Assembly: GCF_028598555.1 (NCBI RefSeq)
Contig: NZ_JAQRFN010000027.1
Coordinates: 1-45,894, forward strand
Length of the DNA: 45,894 nt
Direction of reading: 5' to 3'
Source: Xenorhabdus anantnagensis
GTDB taxonomy: Bacteria > Pseudomonadota > Gammaproteobacteria > Enterobacterales > Enterobacteriaceae
How positions within the stretch are numbered: the first letter of the stretch is position 1; the number at the start of each line of letters is the position of its first letter. The notes under the pieces are model-generated. The model saw nothing but the letters and a program-made list of their open reading frames with translations, had not been told where the DNA came from and did no database searches. Below are positions 34,262 through 42,635 of this stretch, in pieces. A program made the translations under genes and the position numbers.

Positions 34262-34760
34262 TTTTTATTGATGTGATTTATTCTCATTTTAGTATCGGGC
34301 CTGCCAGCTATTTTTATACCGTAAATTAAAATCAACCTAGTTTATATTTTGCTTTATATTCTTAGGTTAGATTTTCAAAAAAAAAGCCTGCACGGAAGCA
34401 GGCCATAAGATACGGCAAATATAAAATCCCTGGTGGTGACTTAGAGCTTAGTCGGGTTAGCTCCAAATAGTGACGAGTCACCATGACTATATGTGAGATG
34501 AGATAGTGCCGTCCAATGGATTGCACAGATCAATCAGAGGATATTGATCGATAAAAACGATCATTCATGATCCATCAGTCGTGGAAAGTGTGAAGTAATC
34601 CAAAGGATAATCGTGATTGCGGCTTTTCAGTTTGATCTAAAACAGGTTTACATAAAACTGGAAAGCCTTGGTTTATGGGATATAGCACTAAGTTTTAGTT
34701 GTTGAGTATCAATTATTGAGTATCAGTTGACTAACTTTAGGTTAGTTGTTAAACGAATCG
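34262..34760. other. structured intergenic region between queH and the AraC-type gene
   Basis: It contains a strong minus-strand terminator (34377-34403) and, upstream of it, nested complementary segments: GGTGAC at 34435 with GTCACC near 34476, and AGAGCTT with AGCTCC between them. Farther on, GATCAAT and ATTGATC form another hairpin near 34529-34551. No open frame is supported. It could encode a leftward small RNA ending at the terminator, or be a long 3' region of the AraC-type transcript. Confidence 0.35.
34377..34403 (-). terminator. strong leftward intrinsic terminator
   Basis: GCCTGC-ACGGAA-GCAGGC hairpin whose minus-strand reading is followed by nine T residues. It is 360 bases past the AraC-type gene stop, so it ends either that transcript or a separate leftward RNA. 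Confidence 0.7.
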
Positions 34761-35576
34761 TTAATCTTTTCCGTATCTGGCGCGGTTAGGCGTACAGCTA
34801 AAACGTCGGCGATAGCTTTGAGTGAAATAAGACTGGCTGGAAAAACCCGATTCCAATGAAATATCGGCGATACTCATTTCACTGTTCAGTAATAATTGAT
34901 GTGCGTAAAGAATACGTTGCTCACTGATCCAAGCCTTGGGTGAAGTACCATAGACACTGTTAAAAAGCTCTTTAAAGGAAGTCAACCCCATACCGAATTC
35001 ACGCGCGAAGTCATTCAGTCTCCATTCTTTGAGATAATGAGCTTCCATAAACGTTTGCAGTCGTTCGACCTGACGGTTGCTTAATTTCCGCAGAATAGAC
35101 ATTAACAATGCCCCTTGATTACCCAAGGAAAGCAGCAATAATAACTCTTCAACTCTTAATTGAACCAACGCTGGAGGAGAATCATGTGCTAGTAAATTGG
35201 CTAGCCCGCGAATGCTTTCTGCCAGCAAGGGAAACTGATTAAAAGGAATCAGCCTGTGAGCAGGAAACTCCTGCCTCTCTATCTGACTTAATAATGATCC
35301 AAAACGCTTTAAAAAATTGCGTAAAAACTCCATGTGTAAGGGTAACCACAATACCTGACAACTTTCTGTATTGGTTTTGGCTGCATAGCTTCCAGGATGG
35401 GTAAAAAGGATCTCATTCGATGTGATGTGATAAGTGTTTATGCCATCTTTCCACACCATTTCACCATCGAGTAAAATATACAGCCCTCTTTGTTTATGCT
35501 CCAGGATATTGAAATCCGGCATGGTTAATTGGACTGTGCAAATATTATTTTGATTTAAGCCCGTCGTCCTTTTCAT
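34761..35576 (-). CDS. AraC-family transcriptional regulator (ExsA/VirF-like architecture)
   Basis: A 271-residue regulator. The N-terminal half is a cupin-like sensor/dimerisation region with EILFTHPGSYAAKTN near 54 and LPLHMEFLRNFLKRFGSL near 77. The C-terminal part (about 165-265) is the double helix-turn-helix: WRLNDFAREFGMGLTSFKELF, then SIADISLESGFSSQSYFTQSYRRRFSCTPNRAR. The architecture recalls ExsA/VirF-type regulators, but no type III secretion genes are in the window, so the target is unknown. An AT-rich 1.25-kb region lies upstream. Confidence 0.85.
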   Translation of the reverse strand: MKRTTGLNQNNICTVQLTMPDFNILEHKQRGLYILLDGEMVWKDGINTYHITSNEILFTHPGSYAAKTNTESCQVLWLPLHMEFLRNFLKRFGSLLSQIERQEFPAHRLIPFNQFPLLAESIRGLANLLAHDSPPALVQLRVEELLLLLSLGNQGALLMSILRKLSNRQVERLQTFMEAHYLKEWRLNDFAREFGMGLTSFKELFNSVYGTSPKAWISEQRILYAHQLLLNSEMSIADISLESGFSSQSYFTQSYRRRFSCTPNRARYGKD

Positions 35577-36824
35577 TTAATACTCCTAATTTTCCGTATC
35601 ATGAGTAATCATTTTTTTTGATGAGTGCATGGTGTATTTATTTTATTAATTAATGAATTAAGAAAAAACTTCCTTATGGCACTTGGATTATCTTGATAAA
35701 ACTGAATGCCGATTGAAGCAGTATTGAAAGTTCTCGAAAGTTCATGCGTAACATCAATTAAATCACTTTTAGTATTATATAGATAAATAGATATTTGTGT
35801 TAGGTTTAAGTGAAAAATTTTGTGATTGAAAATAGTTTGTTTGTTTTTTACCTTGTGCTGATTGATCTTTATATGATTGTCTTCAACTGGCTGTTTTAAG
35901 GGATTGTTTTCGTTTAATAATTAATGTTGAAATAATTTACGGATATTGATGTGTTCTGCTTGTTGATTTACTTACCCTAAAACTTTTCATCCTTAACAAA
36001 TATCAACAATACTTTTAATGATTTTTATTTGATTGATTTTTAATGATTTTTACTTAACTTTGCATTGTGGGTGGTTTTTTATAGCGATGATTTAATGAAT
36101 AAGTATCGATATCTGATGTTTTTTAGATAATATTTAAAATGTAGAATAATTTATTTTTTAAATGAATTTATATATTTAAATAAAAAGTTAACAAAATGGA
36201 GAAATTGTGAATTAACTCACCAAGTGATTTTTAACTGAAAGTTATCTATGTGCATTCAGAATAGTTAACATAAAAACACTATTTGGCTGATTTAAAAATC
36301 CAACTTTTGTTTGGTTGTTTTATAAAGAAAATAATTATAAATCAGATGGCTATTTGGTAGGACTATTTAACCTTCTAAGTAATGTGTTTCTTTGCCATCA
36401 TGTTACAGCCAGAAACCTAATGGCGATAAAATGTTTATAGGTAATTATAAGACAATAGATATGCAATATTTTCTGTAGCTCTAATATGATGCGGATTTAT
36501 TAATTTTTTGTTTTTATTGTTATAAGTTTATGAAGTTATATGGTTTTTCCATCTGCAAATAGAAAATTAAATTTACCTTTCTGGATTTTCTTATTTAATA
36601 AATATGAGATAATTCAATGACAATTCAGAGGATTAAACTCAAATGAAACCTTTATCCGTGTAATAACACTATAAATACCTCTGTTATAGCTTGGTAGATT
36701 GTTTTTTATACTTGTACAATGATAAGATGTGTTTTCACGGCCTGTTTTCTATTACCTGCTAAGGCATATGCATAGATATATTTGCTGATGAAATATAAGA
36801 AAAAACTACAAAAACGAGAAAAAT
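35577..36824. other. 1.25-kb AT-rich region without a gene
   Basis: Very AT-rich DNA between the AraC-type gene and ccmA, which point away from each other. No open frame above about 60 codons is credible, and no tRNA, repeat array or IS end was recognised. It may contain long 5' leaders, H-NS-type silenced DNA or undetected small RNAs; nothing specific is supported. Confidence 0.5.
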
Positions 36825-37487
36825 ATGGAAAAGTATCGTTTTTCAGATAATGCTTTTTTATACAGTATATGGCTCCTTTGGGGAATTGCATTGGGGCTAT
36901 ATCTGTATGGTGCTCATTTTAGTTGTGCCATAACAGCAATTTTATCTTTTTTAGCCTTAGTGTTTTACTTTACGAATATGAGATTGAGAATAAACGCTAT
37001 GTTTGGAAAAAAAACAACAGAAGCACCAATTGCTACGAAACCAGCTATGGGCATAAAGCCTGAAGAGAAAAAATTACCTGAAGCTGAAACTCGCCCAAAT
37101 ACCATTATTGCTAAAAACTCTGTATTCAAGGGTGATATAGAAATGGAAGGTGATATTCAGGTCTGGGGTAAAGTCATTGGCAATATTCGTGTCAAAGGTG
37201 GCGCCATTCGTATTATGCATGCCGGCAAAGTGGAAGGTGAGCTGAATGCACCTGAAATTATCATTGATGGCCATGTTGAAGGTACATGCTGTGCGGAAAC
37301 ATTGGATATTCTCGAACATGGCGAGTTACGGGGCATTAGCCGTTGCGGTAGTATGTCAATTCGACGTGGCGGGCTATTTGTTGGTCAGTCCGAACAAGTT
37401 GAGAATAAGAAAAAATCAGAAATGGAACGGGTTGTTCCCATCAGAGACAATCAAGGCGATAAATCAAAAATGAAAAATAGCGCCTGA
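36825..37487 (+). CDS. ccmA: bactofilin CcmA with N-terminal membrane anchor
   Basis: A 220-residue protein. Residues about 12-50 form two adjacent hydrophobic segments (FLYSIWLLWGIALGLYLYG and ITAILSFLALVFYF). A charged linker follows, and then a bactofilin domain from about 88 to 190 with short hydrophobic beta-helix rungs (VFKGDIEMEGDIQVWGKVIG, GKVEGELNAPEIIIDGHVEG). Proteus mirabilis CcmA has this same two-helix plus bactofilin layout and affects cell curvature and swarming. The tail is basic and polar. A strong hairpin follows the stop. It is the last host-type gene before the phage-like element. Confidence 0.87.
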   Translation: MEKYRFSDNAFLYSIWLLWGIALGLYLYGAHFSCAITAILSFLALVFYFTNMRLRINAMFGKKTTEAPIATKPAMGIKPEEKKLPEAETRPNTIIAKNSVFKGDIEMEGDIQVWGKVIGNIRVKGGAIRIMHAGKVEGELNAPEIIIDGHVEGTCCAETLDILEHGELRGISRCGSMSIRRGGLFVGQSEQVENKKKSEMERVVPIRDNQGDKSKMKNSA

Positions 37488-37517
37488 TAATCGTCTATAA
37501 AATAAAAATCCAAATAA

Positions 37518-37552
37518 AACTGCCGGAAAATGGGTATGATTTTCCGGCAGTT
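37518..37552. terminator. bidirectional hairpin after ccmA
   Basis: AACTGCCGGAAAAT and ATTTTCCGGCAGTT form a perfect 14-bp stem around a 7-base loop. On the minus strand it is followed by a T-rich stretch, on the plus strand only by TCTATA. It can serve both ccmA and the leftward repressor gene. Confidence 0.7.
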
Positions 37553-37614
37553 CTATATCGGCTTCGGCGTTCAGATTTTATGTAAACCAAATTTTGTATG
37601 AAAATGATTGAATG

Positions 37615-37654
37615 CCATCAAGGTTATCCTAATGGATAGAGATAACCTTGATGG
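37615..37654. repeat. 14-bp perfect inverted repeat at the left edge of the phage-like element
   Basis: CCATCAAGGTTATC and GATAACCTTGATGG, 12 bases apart, just downstream of the repressor gene. There is no T tract, so a simple terminator is less likely. It may be a binding site or a scar at the element boundary. Confidence 0.5.
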
Positions 37655-37675
37655 AAACCGTTTTATGCCGGGTTG

Positions 37676-38296
37676 CTATTGTCTGGATATGACCAGAGTA
37701 ACGCGACCGATGAATTTGATGTCACTGATTGCACAATCAAAAGTGACGTCATTATCGCTGACCCGAATCTTACTGATTGGAATTTTGGCAATCTTTTTGA
37801 TGCTGTGCATACCCTCAATATCCACCAGCCATAAGCCATCTTGAATATTGTCTTCCTGAGTATCCAGCAGATACCATGAGGCACCATCATCAATAATCAG
37901 TGGATTTGTGAGTTCCTTAGGAATCAATTCGCTATCCAAAATTACAGGGCCAGCTTCATTGAGCTTACCGCCCGATAATCTTACGCGAGAGATGGATGGA
38001 GCAATGATATCTTCCAATCGTTCCGTTTTTTTGCCGTCTTCTCCATCTGGAAATATTTCTCCCTGACCCGTGCTCAACCACAGTAGTGAAGCGCCAGTTT
38101 CGAGATTACACTGGATGATCCAATCCGCTGGAAAGCTATCACGAAGGTAGCGGTTTGCCATTGTGCTTTTGGAAACGCCTAAATGGTCACTTAGGGCCTG
38201 GCGTGATTTAAACCCATATGCACGGACAAGACGCTCAATAGCAGGTCTTCCCCCACTATCGGCCCCCATTTTGATCTCAATATTGGTATTTTTCAT
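37676..38296 (-). CDS. phage repressor CI (P2/186-like element)
   Basis: A 206-residue repressor. Residues about 15-75 form a CI-type helix-turn-helix (AIERLVRAYGFKSRQALSDHLGVSKSTMANRYLRDSFPADWI), and the C-terminal half is an oligomerisation domain with an LDSELIPKELTNPLIIDDGASWYLLDT segment. No peptidase motif is obvious, so it is likely inactivated by an antirepressor (a DinI/Tum-type gene lies at 41283) and not by self-cleavage. It faces leftward, divergent from the early genes, over a region with nested inverted repeats at 38323-38359. Confidence 0.83.
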   Translation of the reverse strand: MKNTNIEIKMGADSGGRPAIERLVRAYGFKSRQALSDHLGVSKSTMANRYLRDSFPADWIIQCNLETGASLLWLSTGQGEIFPDGEDGKKTERLEDIIAPSISRVRLSGGKLNEAGPVILDSELIPKELTNPLIIDDGASWYLLDTQEDNIQDGLWLVDIEGMHSIKKIAKIPISKIRVSDNDVTFDCAISDIKFIGRVTLVISRQ

Positions 38297-38322
38297 TGAC
38301 AGTACAGATAAGAGCTATTAGT

Positions 38323-38359
38323 ATCTCATCAATGTTCTCGATATGAGATCTTTGATGAG
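38323..38359. promoter_or_regulatory. candidate CI operator region
   Basis: Two nested inverted pairs: CTCATCAA (38325-38332) with TTGATGAG (38352-38359), and ATCTCAT (38323-38329) with ATGAGAT (38343-38349). They lie just upstream of the repressor start and between the divergent transcripts, the expected place for operators. Confidence 0.5.
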
Positions 38360-38491
38360 CCCAGATTGGTTAAGCTAAAAACCATTGAGAGATATTGCAT
38401 CATGAACGCCCAGATTTCAATCTTTATCCAGATATCAAAATATTTCGAAAATGATTGAGGATCATTTCGTCGGAAAATGTTGAGGGAAAAT

Positions 38492-38830
38492 ATGGCGAAT
38501 ACTGAGAAAGAAAAGTTTGCCCAGATTAACCTCGGTCAGCGGCTGGAAGGATTGAATCACCTGTCGAGGATCAGGGCGACATACTGGGGTGACAATGAAA
38601 GGGAGTTAAATCGGTTTTTTGCTGATATGCGTGATAAAAGAGACAGCCACTACGAAGAGAATAAACGAGCGTTATCTGCCATTTTCTATTTGGCGAATAT
38701 CCCGCGTTTCCGCCACGATAATGAATTCAACCATTTCACCCAAGAGGAAAAACAGGCTCTGATCAAGGCGATGAATCATATAAAGGTCGTTGTCAGCCAG
38801 TTTCCGAAGTACCTGACACTGTCTAAGTAA
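38492..38830 (+). CDS. DUF5347-like phage protein
   Basis: 112 residues from the ATG at 38492, which has a GAGG site (an ATG at 38477 adds five residues without one). It is charged and helical, with GQRLEGLNHLSRIRATYWG near the start and RDKRDSHYEENKRALSAIFYLANI in the middle, which match a small family found early in P2-like prophages of Xenorhabdus, Photorhabdus and Proteus. It sits between the repressor and the replication gene, where P2-like phages carry Cox/CII/orf-type early genes. Function unknown. Confidence 0.65.
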   Translation: MANTEKEKFAQINLGQRLEGLNHLSRIRATYWGDNERELNRFFADMRDKRDSHYEENKRALSAIFYLANIPRFRHDNEFNHFTQEEKQALIKAMNHIKVVVSQFPKYLTLSK

Positions 38831-38910
38831 TTGCAGCTATCTCGTTAATTACAGCGTCTTAAACACGTAACAAATGGCATGAGTACGCCAGACTCCTGCA
38901 TGTCCTTAAT

Positions 38911-40920
38911 ATGGTGAACTTGATGAATAGTAACGTAATTACTCATAAACAGAACAGTGATTATCTGATAGCCAAGAATAAACAAGCCGCGATGTTCCAG
39001 CCAAATACACCGCAAGGCGTTTCAATGGCGGAACGTTTGCTATGGGAAATCAACGCGGAAGATCATCAATGGCGTCACCAATATATAGGACAAATGCCTG
39101 ATTTTCTGGCGAAATACTTCAGTCGTCGTTATGTCGATATCTTTAATCGCTCAGGCCGCCGTGATGCAAATTCTTTCCTGAGAAAAACGGTCGGGCAGAA
39201 TGTGTTGCCGCGATTACAGTTAATAAAAGGACGGTATCAATTTCACCATTGTGTTTCTGGTATGGCACCTTTTCCTTTTATTGAACAATTGGAAAATGTG
39301 GCGACGTATGATCGCAAACAACTTTTGAAACTTGCTCACGACATTTCCATTTTTATTTCTGGTAATTATGAGCATTACTCTTCGGCTTTTTCCCAAAAGC
39401 ACGCATCAATTTCCGTTGATTGTAAAGACGAGTCATTTTCCCGTGTCGCTAGGTTGTACCGGTTGCTGGCAAAGCTGACTTTGCAATGCGGCACTCGCCC
39501 CCCTTATTGGCAGCGTTTCAATTGCGGGCGAAAAATGCCATCGGTCGATCAACTCTGTTCTGGCATGTTGCGCATGATGTCTGCCCGCTGGTGGTATTTT
39601 CGCTTAAAGCGTCTGCGTGATATCCAATCTGAACATATGGCAATTGCCGTTGGACAGGTACAGCAAGCCGCTTCTCCTTATGTTTCACGCCAGGCATTGC
39701 GGGAGTGGCTGGAACAAAAACGGCGTAATCGCGAGTTTTTCAAACACTTTGATTTAGAAAATGAAAAAGGGGAACGAATTTCACTGGCGGATACAGTTGT
39801 TCATAGCAACGCGAATCCTGCGATCAGACGTTGTGAATTAATGGTCAGAATGCGCGGTTTTGAAGATGTTGCCAATAAAATGAACTGTGTTGGTGAGTTT
39901 TATACCATCACAGCTCCTGCAAAATATCATGCTACCCAGTACAAGGGAGGATTTGTTAAATCTTGGGATGGCGCAACTCCACGTGATACCCAACGTTATT
40001 TATGCAGTGTCTGGGCAAAAGCCCGTGCTGCGTTAGCTCGGGCAGGAATCAATCTATTTGGTTTCCGTGTGGTGGAACCACATCATGATGGTACTCCTCA
40101 TTGGCATATGGTGCTGTTCATGTTGCCGGAGTATTTGCAGCAAGTCAGAGGGATCCTTAAGCATTACGCTTGCAAGGAAGAACAGAAAGAGTTACAGAGC
40201 GATGACGCTCAAAAAGCTCGTTTTGATTATAGGACGATCGATCCGAACAAAGGTAGTGCAACAGGTTACATTGCGAAGTACATTTCCAAAAATATTGACG
40301 GTTATGCGCTGGAAGAAGAAAAAGACCATGAAACCGGCGAATCCTTGCGCGATATGGCAAAATCAGTGACTGCTTGGGCGAGCCGTTGGCGTATTCGTCA
40401 ATTCCAACAAATTGGTGGTGCCCCGGTTTCGGTTTGGCGCGAATTACGTCGTCTCAGGGAAGTACGTTTACCTGACAATAAGGTAAATGCCGTTTTGCAG
40501 GCGGCAGATGAAGGAAATTGGGCCGCTTATACTCAAGCACAGGGTGGGCCGTGGGTTGCGCGTTGTGATTTAGTTATTCGCTTATTTTACCAGCATATCC
40601 CTTTTGGCAGTCCTTATGGTGAAGATGTTCAATCTATACAAGGCGTGACTTCACCATTCTTGCCTTATGCAGGATTTATCTGTACACGCATTCATCAATG
40701 GACCATTGTCCCTAAATCAGAATCTACTGCCATATCAGGAGCAGAACGGATTGTTTATAAAACGAGCAAAAAATTTCCATCTTGGAGTTCTGTCAATAAC
40801 TGTACGGATGAACAGGCTAATAGAAAGATAAAGTATTTTACAGATCGCAAAGTTGTCATAGTAGAAAAATCAATCAAACTGGAAAATAATTCTACGAAAA
40901 CAAAAGATAATAGTTATTAA
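38911..40920 (+). CDS. phage replication endonuclease (P2 gene A type)
   Basis: A 669-residue HUH endonuclease for rolling-circle replication. The metal-binding motif is in EPHHDGTPHWHMVLF (H-U-H near residue 397). The paired catalytic tyrosines are in GYIAKYISKNIDG at about 453 and 457, close to P2 A protein Tyr450 and Tyr454. The N-terminal AERLLWEINAEDHQW and the ARLYRLLAKLTLQCG region also fit the family. It is about 90 residues shorter than P2 A at the C-terminus, which ends in a polar, low-complexity tail. An ATG at 38923 is an alternative start. Its survival shows that the element descends from a complete prophage. Confidence 0.88.
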   Translation: MVNLMNSNVITHKQNSDYLIAKNKQAAMFQPNTPQGVSMAERLLWEINAEDHQWRHQYIGQMPDFLAKYFSRRYVDIFNRSGRRDANSFLRKTVGQNVLPRLQLIKGRYQFHHCVSGMAPFPFIEQLENVATYDRKQLLKLAHDISIFISGNYEHYSSAFSQKHASISVDCKDESFSRVARLYRLLAKLTLQCGTRPPYWQRFNCGRKMPSVDQLCSGMLRMMSARWWYFRLKRLRDIQSEHMAIAVGQVQQAASPYVSRQALREWLEQKRRNREFFKHFDLENEKGERISLADTVVHSNANPAIRRCELMVRMRGFEDVANKMNCVGEFYTITAPAKYHATQYKGGFVKSWDGATPRDTQRYLCSVWAKARAALARAGINLFGFRVVEPHHDGTPHWHMVLFMLPEYLQQVRGILKHYACKEEQKELQSDDAQKARFDYRTIDPNKGSATGYIAKYISKNIDGYALEEEKDHETGESLRDMAKSVTAWASRWRIRQFQQIGGAPVSVWRELRRLREVRLPDNKVNAVLQAADEGNWAAYTQAQGGPWVARCDLVIRLFYQHIPFGSPYGEDVQSIQGVTSPFLPYAGFICTRIHQWTIVPKSESTAISGAERIVYKTSKKFPSWSSVNNCTDEQANRKIKYFTDRKVVIVEKSIKLENNSTKTKDNSY

Positions 40921-40979
40921 CTATCAAATTTAATCACTAGAAAAGGTAAAAACTACTTTAAATTTTGTCTTATTACGTG

Positions 40980-40999
40980 TACTGTATATACATACAGCT
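40980..40999. promoter_or_regulatory. LexA (SOS) box
   Basis: TACTGTATATACATACAGCT, with the CTG-N10-CAG core at 40982-40997. This is close to the ideal enterobacterial LexA consensus. It lies just upstream of the 85-residue gene and the DinI-like gene, so both are probably DNA-damage induced. Confidence 0.8.
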
Positions 41000-41005
41000 T
41001 ATTAT

Positions 41006-41263
41006 ATGGAGACGGATAAATCAGTGGAATCTCTTATGGAATCATTGGTAGCGCAACGTATCAATTTCATTGCTAGAATGGCAACAAGTTGCGAATGTAA
41101 TCATGCGGAAGACAAAGAGCTGGCACTGGTTTGGATAGCGGAGCTATCTGCACCTTATGAAAAAAGATTTAACAGTTACCAGAGTAAACTGGATAGTAAT
41201 CTGTTAGGTAATGAGGTGACCGGTAACAAAATGTTAAGGAATTCGGGTTCAATAGAAGAATAG
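41006..41263 (+). CDS. small phage-associated protein, unknown function
   Basis: 85 residues, acidic and helical, starting METDKSVESLMESLVAQRIN, with two cysteines in SCECNH. I do not recognise a family with certainty; small proteins of this kind precede the DinI/Tum gene in P2-like prophages. The start is 7 bases past the LexA box, so the first gene of the SOS unit would have a very short leader, and an ATG at 41033 is possible. The next gene follows after 19 bases with a GGGGGGAAAAGG site. Confidence 0.55.
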   Translation: METDKSVESLMESLVAQRINFIARMATSCECNHAEDKELALVWIAELSAPYEKRFNSYQSKLDSNLLGNEVTGNKMLRNSGSIEE

Positions 41264-41282
41264 ATTTGGCGGGGGGAAAAGG

Positions 41283-41519
41283 ATGCGAATAGAGATACTT
41301 TTCGATAAACGAGCTAATGTTTCTGAATCAGTCATGTCGTCACTAGAAAGTGAATTAAAAAAAAGAATATTACCACATTATCCTGATACAAATTTTAGAA
41401 TTGCAGCCAGTAGCAGTACCTCCGTAAGAGTGACAGGGACTAAAAAAAGTAGTGAACACGATCACATAATGGAACTCATTCAAGAGGTTTGGGAAGATGA
41501 TAGTTGGTTGTCTGATTAA
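41283..41519 (+). CDS. DinI-like / Tum-type SOS-induced protein
   Basis: 78 residues, matching the DinI family in length and plan: MRIEILFDK at the start, a helix with VMSSLESELKKRILPHYPD, a strand FRIAASSSTSVRVTG and the acidic C-terminal helix IMELIQEVWEDDSWL. In phage 186 the related Tum protein is LexA-repressed and inactivates CI when DNA is damaged. With the LexA box at 40980 and a non-cleaving CI at 37676, it is the natural induction switch of the element. The role is inferred from that context. Confidence 0.82.
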   Translation: MRIEILFDKRANVSESVMSSLESELKKRILPHYPDTNFRIAASSSTSVRVTGTKKSSEHDHIMELIQEVWEDDSWLSD

Positions 41520-41583
41520 CGCTGACAAAGAATCAGTATTCTCCAATGGATGGGATAGCACGTAATTATAATTAAGATAAAAC

Positions 41584-41620
41584 AGCACAAAGGCAGGAAA
41601 TGATTTCCTGCCTTTGTGCT
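41584..41620. terminator. 18-bp perfect palindromic hairpin after the DinI-like gene
   Basis: AGCACAAAGGCAGGAAAT (41584-41601) and its exact complement (41603-41620) are separated by one base. The core GGCAGGAAAT-ATTTCCTGCC with flanking A and T runs looks like a bidirectional terminator between early and late genes. Confidence 0.65.
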
Positions 41621-41662
41621 TACTGAAACAAATTTATATGCAGACTCAAAATTGTTCTTCAT

Positions 41663-41682
41663 TTGTACTACTTACCTAACAA
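41663..41682. promoter_or_regulatory. Ogr/Delta-type late promoter site before gene X
   Basis: TTGT-N12-ACAA, the dyad recognised by P2 Ogr-family zinc-finger activators (TGT-N12-ACA). With the usual centre at -55, transcription would begin near 41728, with the AT-rich CATAAC hexamer at 41719 as a candidate -10, 40 bases before the gene X start. Confidence 0.6.
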
Positions 41683-41767
41683 TCTTACCTCATTGAGGTA
41701 TTTTCCTGATTATTTGATCATAACTCTCCGATTTACTGACTATTTTCTGCGAAGAAAAGGAGAGTGT

Positions 41768-41971
41768 ATGCAAGTTATTGCACAACAAAATGAAACGGTT
41801 GATGCCATTTGTTGGCGTCATTACGGCCGCACGTTGGGAATGACTGAGCGTGTGTTGCAGGCAAACCCCGGATTGGCTGACTTTGGCGCGGTATTGCCTC
41901 ATGGAACGAAAGTTGAAATGCCAGAATTTATGCCTGCTGCCAGTAAACCCATTATCCAGCTTTGGGATTAA
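41768..41971 (+). CDS. X: phage tail protein X
   Basis: 67 residues from the ATG at 41768, exactly the size of P2 gpX, with a GGAGAG site; the frame is open upstream but without support. It has the LysM-like signature: MQVIAQQNETVDAICWRHYG, then ERVLQANPGLADFGAVLPHGTKVEMP. gpX is a small essential tail component. In P2 it follows head-completion gene L and precedes holin Y and endolysin K. Here neither L nor Y/K is present and the next gene is a spanin. Confidence 0.9.
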   Translation: MQVIAQQNETVDAICWRHYGRTLGMTERVLQANPGLADFGAVLPHGTKVEMPEFMPAASKPIIQLWD

Positions 41972-42008
41972 GGGGGGAGGCTGAACCGATTTGCTGGGAA
42001 TTAGAACG

Positions 42009-42512
42009 ATGAAGAAAATGCCTTTAATTGTGAGTTTGGTCATTGGCGGAAGCCTTGGCTGGTGGGGGCATCGTTCTCTGTCTCTCAATGAAGTGGCGAA
42101 TTTGAAACAGCAACATGCTGCACAGCTTGTTGCCATCAATCAAAAAGCACGTTCAGAAATGTTGGCTGTTATTCAGCAAATGAAAGATGCACAAAACCGG
42201 GCAGCGCAATTGGATGAATATTATTCAGGAAAGTTAGCTTATGCTACCGAAAAAAATGCGGCTTTGCGTGCTGACATTACTGCTGGTCATCGGCGGGTGC
42301 AAATCGCTGGCGCCAATCTTGCTACCTGTCAGCTCACCCAAAACCGAGATACCAGCGCCCGCAGCATGGGCAATGGAACCCAAGTCGAACTCACTGCAAA
42401 AGCTGGACGCGCTATTTACGATATCCGAGCCGGAATGATCAGTGACCAAACCAAATTAGACTATTTGCAACAGTATGTACGTGATGTTACTCGGCAGTGT
42501 AAACCAGAATAA
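42009..42512 (+). CDS. i-spanin Rz-like lysis protein
   Basis: 167 residues from the ATG at 42009 (a TTG at 41991 lacks a site). It has an N-terminal signal-anchor (MPLIVSLVIGGSLGWWG) followed by a long helical periplasmic domain (NLKQQHAAQLVAINQKARSEMLAVIQQ) and a conserved C-terminal region ending TRQCKPE. This is the plan of inner-membrane spanins. A second frame nested inside encodes the outer-membrane partner Rz1. Spanins disrupt the outer membrane in the last step of lysis. Holin and endolysin genes, expected just upstream, are missing from the window. Confidence 0.82.
   Translation: MKKMPLIVSLVIGGSLGWWGHRSLSLNEVANLKQQHAAQLVAINQKARSEMLAVIQQMKDAQNRAAQLDEYYSGKLAYATEKNAALRADITAGHRRVQIAGANLATCQLTQNRDTSARSMGNGTQVELTAKAGRAIYDIRAGMISDQTKLDYLQQYVRDVTRQCKPE
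42256..42438 (+). CDS. o-spanin Rz1-like lipoprotein, nested in Rz
   Basis: 60 residues in the +1 frame wholly inside the Rz gene. It has a signal sequence MRLCVLTLLLVIGGC with a lipobox (IGG-C, lipidated cysteine 15), followed by a short proline-rich stretch (LAPILLPVSSPKTEIPAPAAW), the standard layout of Rz1. A start at 42241 would add five residues. The nested pair shows the lysis module is intact at this point. Confidence 0.78.
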   Translation: MRLCVLTLLLVIGGCKSLAPILLPVSSPKTEIPAPAAWAMEPKSNSLQKLDALFTISEPE

Positions 42513-42556
42513 TCGCATCTCATTGCAATGCCGTTCAGCATCATTCAATAAATCGT

Positions 42557-42590
42557 AAAAAGCCTTCTTTCACTCCGGAGAAGGCTTTTT
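42557..42590 (+). terminator. intrinsic terminator after the spanin genes
   Basis: AAAAAGCCTTCT and AGAAGGCTTTTT form a 12-bp stem around a 10-base loop, followed by GTTTTATTT. It separates the X-Rz unit from the V-W-J-I operon. Confidence 0.85.
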
Positions 42591-42635
42591 GTTTTATTTA
42601 AAATCTTTTGATTTAAAAGGATTTTATCTCTGGAT

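Noticed and set aside
34435-34482. tRNA-like cloverleaf after queH
   Set aside because: Stem segments pair but there is no T-loop GTTCRA motif, acceptor end or anticodon arm of normal form.
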